NCBI GenBank assembly: GCA_025353085.1
Contig: JANXRI010000248.1
Location: forward strand, 1 to 10,274
DNA length: 10,274 bases
Origin: Betaproteobacteria bacterium
GTDB lineage: Bacteria > Pseudomonadota > Gammaproteobacteria > Burkholderiales > SG8-41
Reading direction: 5' to 3'
The translations under genes and the position numbers were made by a program. Positions 1 through 5,423 of this stretch are shown one piece after another; positions within the stretch are counted from its first letter, which is position 1; each line of letters begins with the position of its first letter. The notes below the pieces were generated by a model that was given only the letters and a program-made list of their open reading frames with translations, was not told the origin of the DNA and did not search any database.

Positions 1-96
1 CACCGCCTGCACAGCGGCTCTAGCGCAAGCGCGGTCAGTCAGGCTGCGGCAATTGGTATAAGCTGTCGATTCGAAAATTAAAAAAAGGGGAAGTTT

Positions 97-510
97 ATGT
101 TACGCAGAAAATTAAGCTGGATGCTGCTGTTCGCCGCTGTATTGGGTAGCAGCTGCGTTGCCGGCGCAGCCACCGCGCAAACTTCTCCGCGCGTATTCGA
201 GCTGCGAACCTACACGTCGCACGATGGCCGCCTGAACGACGTCGTCAACCGTTTTCGCGACCACACGATGCGAATTTTCGAGAAGCACGGCATGATCAGT
301 ATCGGTTACTGGGTCCCGAAGGAAACGCCGAATACGCTTATCTACATTCTCGCGCATCCGAGCCGCGAGGCGGCGACCAAAAACTGGGATGCGTTCCGCA
401 ACGACCCGGAATGGAAAACAGCGCGCACCGCGTCTGAAGCGAACGGTCCGATCGTGCTCAAAACGCAATCGGTATTCATGGATCCCACCAGTTTTTCGTC
501 GATAAAATAA
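97..510 (+). CDS. Exported NIPSNAP family protein
   Basis: This 137-residue protein has a signal peptide: basic start MLRRK, a hydrophobic core at about residues 8-23, and a likely signal peptidase I site after A27 (ATA|QTS). The mature part, about residues 32-135, is a single NIPSNAP domain of the ferredoxin-like (dimeric alpha/beta barrel) type. It opens with the typical strand FELRTYT and also shows the HGMISIGYW and NTLIYILAHPS blocks and the KNWDAFRNDPEW helix. NIPSNAP domains have no agreed catalytic residues and the biochemical role is unknown; export to the periplasm is inferred from the signal. A purine-rich ribosome site (GGGGAAG, 87-93) sits just before the ATG. The PQQ dehydrogenase gene begins 90 bp downstream on the same strand, so the two may be cotranscribed. 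C20 lacks a proper lipobox, so a lipoprotein is unlikely. The family call is fairly sure; the function is open. Confidence 0.88.
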   Translation: MLRRKLSWMLLFAAVLGSSCVAGAATAQTSPRVFELRTYTSHDGRLNDVVNRFRDHTMRIFEKHGMISIGYWVPKETPNTLIYILAHPSREAATKNWDAFRNDPEWKTARTASEANGPIVLKTQSVFMDPTSFSSIK

Positions 511-600
511 CTGCCCGCTACACCAACATTCGTTCTGCAAAGCCGGCGGCAAACCGCCACGAGGACCGGCGCGGGACCCAACTTCAGGAGGAACAGCACC

Positions 601-2337
601 ATGCAGCTCACCAAAATTGCCGGCGCCCTTGCGCTTGGACTGTCCGTCACCGCGACGGCCGCCGACTATTCCATGACGGTCAACAAGGATCGGCTCCTCA
701 ACGCGCAAAATGAGCCGCAGAACTGGCTCATGATGAACGGCGATTACGGCTCGCTGCGCTACTCGAAGCTCTCCCAGATCAACCGCGACAACGTAAAGAA
801 TCTGCGCATGGTGTGGGGGATGGCGCTGGGCGGCATGCAGGACGTCGCCGCCAACGGCCCGGAAAATGAAGTCAATCCGCTGATCGACAACGGCTTCATG
901 TACACGACCGATGGCTGGGGCACCGTCTACAAAATCGATGCGCGCAATCCGAACAAGGGCGAATTCGTGTGGATCGCCGATCCCGGCGTGACGCATAAAG
1001 GCAATGTTTCGCGCACGCGCGGCATCGCGTTGTGGGAAGACCTCGTGATCGCCAACCTGCCCGACGGCCGCGTCGTCGGCATTAACCGCGATAACGGCGA
1101 AATCGTCTGGGACAAGAAAATACTGGTCGCCAACGAGTTTGGCCGCAAGGAAAGATTTTTTGCGGCGCCGATCACCGCCGACGGCAAAGTCATCATCGCG
1201 AACGGCGCCGGCGACGGCAAGACCCGCGGCTGGATAGCGGCGCTCGATGCGCGCACCGGCAATGAATTGTGGCGTTGGTATGCGGTGCCCGCACCGGGCG
1301 AACCGGGCAGCGAAACCTGGAAGGACAAAAACCAGGCGTGGAAAACCGGCGGCGGTGGACTATGGCAAACCGGCTCGTACGATCCTGCCACGAGGCTCAC
1401 CATCTGGGGCACGGGCAATCCGATCCCGCAATACGATCCACAGGCGCGCGGGGGCGACAACCTTTACACCAACTCAGCGGTGGCCATCAACATCGACACC
1501 GGCAAACTCGCCTGGTATTTCCAGTACACCCCGAATGACTCGTGGGATTACGATGAAGTCGGCATCCACATGCTGCACGATGCGCAGATCGACGGTAAAA
1601 CACGCAAGGTCGTCACGCATTTCGCGCGCAACGGATTTTTTTACACGCTCGATCGCACCAACGGCAAGTTCATCAAGGCCGATCAGTATGTGAACGACGT
1701 GAACTGGACCAAGGGCATCAATCCCAAGACGGGCATGCCGCTCGAATACGACCCCAGGCTCGACGTGCAGATTTACAATCCGGCGGCGCGCTCGCTGCGC
1801 GGCGATCCGATGAAGCGGACCTGCCCGACCTGGCACGGCGGCATCGCGCACCAGCCGACTGCTTTTAATCCGGTCAAGAACATCGCTTATGGCGTGGGCA
1901 CCGAAGGCTGCTTCACTCAGAACGGCGCCGAAGTGAGATACATCAAAGGCGGCGGCGACATCGACGAGAAAGCGAGCGACAAACGTGATTACACGAGCGA
2001 TCTTTATTACGGATCAATCACCGCGTTCGATACCGTGAAGCACAAGGTGGTCGCCAAAGCAGTTACCGACATCGAAATCCGCTCAGGCACCATCGCGACA
2101 GCCGGCGGCATCGTATTCACCGCGTTGCAGGATGGCTGGGTCGTCGCGTACAACGACGACACGCTGGAGGAATTGTGGCGCTTCAATGTCGGCACGCCGC
2201 TCAAGGGCGCGCCGGTCACCTACGCGATCGGCGCCAGGCAATATCTCGCCGTGCAGACCAGCGGCCGCCACCTGCATCCGAAAAAATTCGACAAGCTTGA
2301 AAACTCGAGCTACCTGTTCGTGTTTGCCCTGAACTGA
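601..2337 (+). CDS. PQQ-dependent alcohol dehydrogenase (methanol/ethanol family), lanthanide-type DYD motif
   Basis: This 578-residue periplasmic quinoprotein should oxidise an alcohol and pass electrons to a soluble cytochrome c. A signal peptide covers about residues 1-21 (TATA|ADYS). The mature part is an eight-bladed propeller with blade motifs such as INRDNGEIVWD, LDARTGNELWRW and NIDTGKLAWYF. Matches to methanol dehydrogenase include the PQQ-stacking Trp region GGGLW (W255), GTGNP with metal ligand N273, catalytic D316 in WDYDEV, and R343 in ARNGFFYTLDR. D318, two residues after the catalytic Asp, is the mark of lanthanide-dependent XoxF/PedH-type enzymes. The Glu metal ligand appears replaced by D205 (AGDGKTRG), and the vicinal Cys pair is absent (G134-N135). 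No C-terminal haem domain is present, so it is not a quinohaemoprotein. The start is fixed by a full Shine-Dalgarno (AGGAGGA, 586-592). The family is certain; the substrate is unknown. Confidence 0.95.
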   Translation: MQLTKIAGALALGLSVTATAADYSMTVNKDRLLNAQNEPQNWLMMNGDYGSLRYSKLSQINRDNVKNLRMVWGMALGGMQDVAANGPENEVNPLIDNGFMYTTDGWGTVYKIDARNPNKGEFVWIADPGVTHKGNVSRTRGIALWEDLVIANLPDGRVVGINRDNGEIVWDKKILVANEFGRKERFFAAPITADGKVIIANGAGDGKTRGWIAALDARTGNELWRWYAVPAPGEPGSETWKDKNQAWKTGGGGLWQTGSYDPATRLTIWGTGNPIPQYDPQARGGDNLYTNSAVAINIDTGKLAWYFQYTPNDSWDYDEVGIHMLHDAQIDGKTRKVVTHFARNGFFYTLDRTNGKFIKADQYVNDVNWTKGINPKTGMPLEYDPRLDVQIYNPAARSLRGDPMKRTCPTWHGGIAHQPTAFNPVKNIAYGVGTEGCFTQNGAEVRYIKGGGDIDEKASDKRDYTSDLYYGSITAFDTVKHKVVAKAVTDIEIRSGTIATAGGIVFTALQDGWVVAYNDDTLEELWRFNVGTPLKGAPVTYAIGARQYLAVQTSGRHLHPKKFDKLENSSYLFVFALN

Positions 2338-2344
2338 TGAGCCG

Positions 2345-2373
2345 CACCGGAGCGGCACGATGCCGCGCCGGTG
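2345..2373. terminator. Hairpin between convergent genes, possible bidirectional terminator
   Basis: The arms CACCGG-A-GCGGCA (2345-2357) and TGCCGC-G-CCGGTG (2361-2373) pair over 13 positions with one A/G mismatch, leaving the triloop CGA. The hairpin lies 8 bp after the dehydrogenase stop and 23 bp from the stop of the convergent cytochrome gene, where a shared terminator is expected. The following bases (ATTTACTTCAGTTT) are only moderately T-rich, so intrinsic termination is likely but not proven. Confidence 0.6.
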
Positions 2374-2395
2374 ATTTACTTCAGTTTCCTGTACC

Positions 2396-2929
2396 CTATT
2401 TCAGTTCGTTGCACACCTCGCTCGCACTGCCCCAATAGTCGGCGCACTTCGCGCGATCCATCGCGCCTTTGCCGATTATTTTCGCGAACGCAAACTCGGC
2501 GAGCAATTCGACTTCGCGCGGCTGCAACGTCGCGGGCGGGTCCGCCATTCTTATGCCCTGCGCCTTGAGATCGGCGTCTTTTTTGCCAAAGCAGCGGCCG
2601 TCGCTATACGCAAGCCGGTCGAACGGCGGCATGCCGGTACCGGGCAGCCCGCACTTCACGATCATCACGAAAGCGGCGCGGTCGAGTTTGGTCTCGCGCA
2701 GGTTCGCGCCATCCGGCATCTGATTGTCCGTCTTGCGCCCGTCGCCTGCCCAGCCGTGGCAGGCCTGGCAGTTGCCTTTTTGCATGAACAGCCGCTGACC
2801 TTCCGCAATGTCGCCGGCGTCGGCTGCGCGTGCGACGTATGAAGCGTTGAAGCCGGCGCCCAAGATCAGCGCAGTCGACGCGGAGACTTGCAATGCACGG
2901 CGCGCGAACCCGTTCGGTAATGTAATCAT
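2396..2929 (-). CDS. Exported monohaem c-type cytochrome
   Basis: From the preferred ATG at 2929 this is a 177-residue protein. Its signal peptide runs MITLPNGFARRALQ, a hydrophobic core at about residues 12-30, then ARA|ADAG. It has one haem site, C54-Q-A-C57-H58, and a probable axial Met at M100 in GLPGTGMPPFD. It should carry electrons in the periplasm; the adjacent PQQ dehydrogenase is an obvious partner, in the way XoxG serves XoxF, but this is inferred from position only. There are four further cysteines (C93, C113, C162, C173), enough for two disulfides, which is unusual for a small class I cytochrome. The frame is open upstream to a TTG at 2989, but starting there would put 20 charged residues before the signal peptide. 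An ATG at 2962 is also possible. It is convergent with the dehydrogenase, so it has its own promoter. Confidence 0.88.
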   Translation of the reverse strand: MITLPNGFARRALQVSASTALILGAGFNASYVARAADAGDIAEGQRLFMQKGNCQACHGWAGDGRKTDNQMPDGANLRETKLDRAAFVMIVKCGLPGTGMPPFDRLAYSDGRCFGKKDADLKAQGIRMADPPATLQPREVELLAEFAFAKIIGKGAMDRAKCADYWGSASEVCNELK

Positions 2930-2960
2930 GAATTTTTTTCTGCCGATATTGAAGGCTGCC

Positions 2961-2989
2961 ATCGTGAGCCGCGTGAAAAATTTAGTCAA
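2961..2989 (-). promoter_or_regulatory. Possible sigma-70 promoter of the cytochrome c gene
   Basis: On the minus strand TTGACT (2989-2984, five of six bases of the -35 consensus) is followed after 17 bases by CACGAT (2966-2961, three of six of the -10 consensus). Transcription would begin near 2954, about 25 bases before the ATG at 2929. This supports that start over the TTG at 2989, which would itself lie in the -35 box. The weak -10 keeps this tentative. Confidence 0.3.
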
Positions 2990-3038
2990 CCGCGCTGGGT
3001 ATCAGCGCTTGCGGCCCGCTGCCGCTATACGGGTGGCG

Positions 3039-3067
3039 GCAACACTGACGGCGTGGTGAGGTATCAT
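3039..3067 (+). promoter_or_regulatory. Possible promoter of the Bug receptor gene
   Basis: TATCAT at 3062-3067 matches five of six bases of a -10 box. It is preceded at 17-bp spacing by GCAACA, which keeps only the ACA half of a -35 box. It would give a leader of about 30 bases before the ATG at 3105. The box lies in the 175-bp gap between the divergent cytochrome and Bug genes, so a promoter is expected here; this exact assignment is weak. Confidence 0.3.
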
Positions 3068-3104
3068 AAAAGCGCAAAATCGAAACCACAACGCGAGAGA
3101 AAAC

Positions 3105-4088
3105 ATGCTGACAATTCTAACGATGCGCCTGGGCGCCCGCCTTATTCTGCCGATAGCCATTTTTGTCGCGCCATATGCCGCGGCGCAGGCGCCGTACCCG
3201 GCACGCAATGTGCAGATTATCGTGCCGTACACGCCCGGCGGCTCCATCGACATCATGACGCGCAGCGTCGCTCAGCAACTCGCCATTGCATGGGGCAAGA
3301 ACGTCGTCGTCGATAACCGCCCCGGTGCGAGCGGCATGATAGGCACGGAGATCGCAACGAAGGCCGAGCCTGACGGTTATCTGTTGCTCGGGCACACCTC
3401 GTCTTATCCTGCAACGGCGGCGGTGCGCGAAAAACTGCCGTTCGATCCGGCGCGCGCCATCGTGCCGATCGCGATGATTGCGCGCGCACCGATGATGCTC
3501 GCGGTTCACCCATCGGTGCCGGCCAGGAACGTGAAGGAACTCGTGGCGCTCGCGAAGAGAGATCCGGGCGGTCTCAAATATTCATCGTCAGGAACCGGCG
3601 GCAACAATCATTTCTCGGGGGCGCTGTTCGCGTCGGCCGCCGGTATCCAGCTCACGCATATTCCGTACAAAGGAATTTCGCAGGCGATGACCGCGCTCGC
3701 ATCGGGCGAAGTTGAAATCGTCATCGCGAGCGCCGCTGCGGTCAATCCGCAATTGCGCGCGGGGCGCGTGCGCGCACTCGCGGTCACCAGCGAAAAACCG
3801 TCTGCGTTGCTACCCGGCTTGCCGGCGATCGCGCAATCCGGCGTGCCCGGCTACTCGTACGAATTATGGTGGGGCCTATTCGCACCCGCCGGCTTGCCGC
3901 CAGATCGCCTGAATTTCATCAACGCGGCGGTCAATAAAATCCTCGCCGGCCCCGAGATGAAAAAATTTCTGGACAACGAAAGCGCCGAGGCATGGATAGC
4001 AACACCGGCGCAACTTGCCGATTTGCTGCCGCGTGAAATCGAGCGCTATCGTAAAGCGGCTAAAGAAGCGGGTATTTCCGCGCAGTAA
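3105..4088 (+). CDS. Bug/TctC family extracytoplasmic solute receptor
   Basis: This 327-residue protein has the usual length for tripartite tricarboxylate transporter receptors. The signal peptide covers about residues 1-27 (basic MRLGAR, core LILPIAIFVAPYAAA). The mature protein starts with the family's PYPARNVQIIVPYTPGG segment; the PGGSIDI loop (44-50) is the conserved ligand-contact loop. VVDNRPGASGMIGTE, the DGYLLL segment, the LKYSSSGTGG block and HIPYKG are all typical. Members bind carboxylates or other small organic acids in the periplasm. No TctA or TctB membrane gene lies nearby, which is normal for the many orphan Bug receptors of Burkholderiales, so the ligand cannot be inferred from context. 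The ATG at 3105 has a modest GAGAGA site (3095-3100); M7 is an alternative start that would still leave a signal peptide. Confidence 0.93.
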   Translation: MLTILTMRLGARLILPIAIFVAPYAAAQAPYPARNVQIIVPYTPGGSIDIMTRSVAQQLAIAWGKNVVVDNRPGASGMIGTEIATKAEPDGYLLLGHTSSYPATAAVREKLPFDPARAIVPIAMIARAPMMLAVHPSVPARNVKELVALAKRDPGGLKYSSSGTGGNNHFSGALFASAAGIQLTHIPYKGISQAMTALASGEVEIVIASAAAVNPQLRAGRVRALAVTSEKPSALLPGLPAIAQSGVPGYSYELWWGLFAPAGLPPDRLNFINAAVNKILAGPEMKKFLDNESAEAWIATPAQLADLLPREIERYRKAAKEAGISAQ

Positions 4089-4153
4089 TCGCTCGACGCT
4101 CGCCATCGATTAGCCCGTGTCGCCGCGAGCATTCGCTGCGCCACCGCCGATTT

Positions 4154-4183
4154 TTCGAAGGAAATATATTAATTGGTTATAAA
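4154..4183 (+). promoter_or_regulatory. Possible promoter in the AT-rich spacer before the ATP-grasp gene
   Basis: TATAAA (4178-4183) matches five of six -10 bases; TTCGAA (4154-4159), 18 bp upstream, matches three of six -35 bases. The stretch 4150-4215 is strikingly AT-rich for this window, as expected of a promoter. The -10 box overlaps the inverted repeat at 4179-4198, so a regulator bound there could block transcription. The leader would be about 70 bases. Confidence 0.35.
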
Positions 4184-4198
4184 GATGTAACTCTTTAT
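4179..4198. promoter_or_regulatory. Inverted repeat ATAAAGA-N6-TCTTTAT, candidate operator
   Basis: The arms at 4179-4185 and 4192-4198 are perfect 7-base inverted repeats around TGTAAC. This fits the site of a dimeric repressor better than a terminator, because the stem is AT-rich and no T-tract follows. It lies 64 bp before the ATP-grasp start and over the possible -10 box. No regulator gene is next to it, so the binding protein is unknown. Confidence 0.35.
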
Positions 4199-4262
4199 TC
4201 CTTCCACTTTTTACGGTCGCTCGCTACCCTCGTGTTTTTAATGCCTTACACGCGCGCACACC

Positions 4263-5234
4263 ATGAAAAAAATCCACGTAATTCACGAGAACGACGCCTG
4301 GGTCGACCCGTTGCGGGCGGCGTTTGCCGAACTCGAGTTGCCTTACACCGAGTGGTTCCTCAACCAGGGCGTGCTAGATTTTTCAGCGGTGCCACCCGAC
4401 GGCGTGTTTTACAACCGCATGAGTGCGTCGTCGCATACTCGCGGGCACCGGTACGCGCCCGAGTACACTGCGGCAGTGCTCGCGTGGCTAGAGCAGCATG
4501 ATCGGCGCATCGTCAACAATGGCCGCGCACTGCAACTGGAACTGAGCAAGATCGCGCAGTACGCCGCGCTCGCGCGCTACGGCATCCGCACGCCGCGCAC
4601 GACCGCCGCTATCGGCCGGCGCCATATCGTCGAAGCCGCGCGCGGATTCACCGGTTCGTTTATCACCAAGCACAACCGTGCAGGCAAAGGCCTCGGGGTG
4701 CGGCTGTTTCACGATGCCGGCGCACTCGAGCAATACGTCGACAGCGAGGTGTTCGAGGATTCGATCGACGGCATTACGCTCGTCCAGCAGTACATCCGCG
4801 CGCCCGAGCCGTTTATTACGCGGGTCGAATTCGTCGGCGGAAAATTCCTCTACGCCGTACGCGTCGATACAACGCTCGGCTTCGAGCTTTGCCCCGCCGA
4901 TGTGTGCCAGGTCGGCGACGCATTCTGCCCGGTCGGCGAGGCCGCGACTGCGGCGGCGCCGCGCTTTCACATCGTGCGCGATTTTAACGACCCGATCATC
5001 GAGCGCTATCAGCGGTTCATTGCCGACAACGGCATCGGTATTTCAGGCATCGAATTCATCTCCGATGCGGCGGGCGAGCTTTATACGTATGACGTCAATA
5101 CGAACACCAACTACAACACTGCGGCGGAAGCTGAAGCCGGCCTGTACGGCATGCGCGCAATTGCGCGCTATCTCGGCGACGAACTGAATACACTCACGCG
5201 TTCCGATCAACCGAGATTAGCCGTCGCCCGCTGA
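4263..5234 (+). CDS. RimK-like ATP-grasp ligase, substrate unknown
   Basis: This 323-residue cytoplasmic protein has the order of a RimK-type ATP-grasp enzyme, which joins a carboxylate to an amine through an acyl phosphate using ATP. The N-terminal pre-ATP domain (1-95) contains FYNRMSASS and RIVNNGRAL, matching the 'N-R' and 'viN' blocks of the family. The SKIAQYAALARYGIRTPRT segment (95-113) leads into the ATP-binding part. ITKHNRAGKGLGV (134-146) is the lysine and glycine-rich loop over the phosphates, and VQQYIRAPEPFITRVEF (174-190) is the hinge and acidic block. GIEF (262-265) and YDVNTNTNYN (276-285) hold the magnesium ligands; the last motif has Asp where RimK has Glu and lacks the usual N-x-N-P. 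Similar proteins are often named alpha-L-glutamate ligases, which is unproven here. The ATG has no visible Shine-Dalgarno. No neighbour indicates a pathway. Confidence 0.82.
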   Translation: MKKIHVIHENDAWVDPLRAAFAELELPYTEWFLNQGVLDFSAVPPDGVFYNRMSASSHTRGHRYAPEYTAAVLAWLEQHDRRIVNNGRALQLELSKIAQYAALARYGIRTPRTTAAIGRRHIVEAARGFTGSFITKHNRAGKGLGVRLFHDAGALEQYVDSEVFEDSIDGITLVQQYIRAPEPFITRVEFVGGKFLYAVRVDTTLGFELCPADVCQVGDAFCPVGEAATAAAPRFHIVRDFNDPIIERYQRFIADNGIGISGIEFISDAAGELYTYDVNTNTNYNTAAEAEAGLYGMRAIARYLGDELNTLTRSDQPRLAVAR

Positions 5235-5359
5235 CCTTCACCGTAATCGCGTAACAACGGCATGATCGTATCGCGGTCATGCTTCGGATCATGCGCCCAC
5301 TTGCACCCTCGAGCGGTGTAGGATAAATCCCTTCGCAGAATCTCATTTACTTCGGAACG

Positions 5360-5390
5360 CGCGCGCGGTTTGGCGCGCGACTTTTATTTT
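5360..5390 (+). terminator. GC hairpin followed by T-rich tract
   Basis: CGCGCGC (5360-5366) pairs with GCGCGCG (5373-5379) around the loop GGTTTG, and CTTTTATTTT (5381-5390) follows. This is a good rho-independent terminator shape on the + strand. It would end the ATP-grasp transcript about 125 bp after its stop, and it separates that gene from the hydrolase gene starting at 5424. Confidence 0.55.
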
Positions 5391-5423
5391 GAAATGAGCA
5401 ATTTCCTATCGGGATAACAGCGC

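Noticed and set aside
1..96. Two + strand frames run in from the left edge, stopping at 59-61 and 79-81.
   Set aside because: The stretches are only about 20-27 codons and show no recognisable family, so neither can be called the end of a gene.
97..180. NIPSNAP protein as a lipoprotein anchored at C20.
   Set aside because: The residues before the Cys are G-S-S, not a lipobox; a signal peptidase I site after A27 fits better.
545..558. GGCGG-CAAA-CCGCC hairpin between the NIPSNAP and dehydrogenase genes.
   Set aside because: The stem is only 5 bp without a T-tract, so it is not good evidence of a terminator separating the genes.
112..996. A 294-codon minus-strand open frame over the NIPSNAP and dehydrogenase genes.
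   Set aside because: It overlaps two well-supported + strand genes and its Arg/His-rich composition is typical of an antisense frame in GC-rich DNA.
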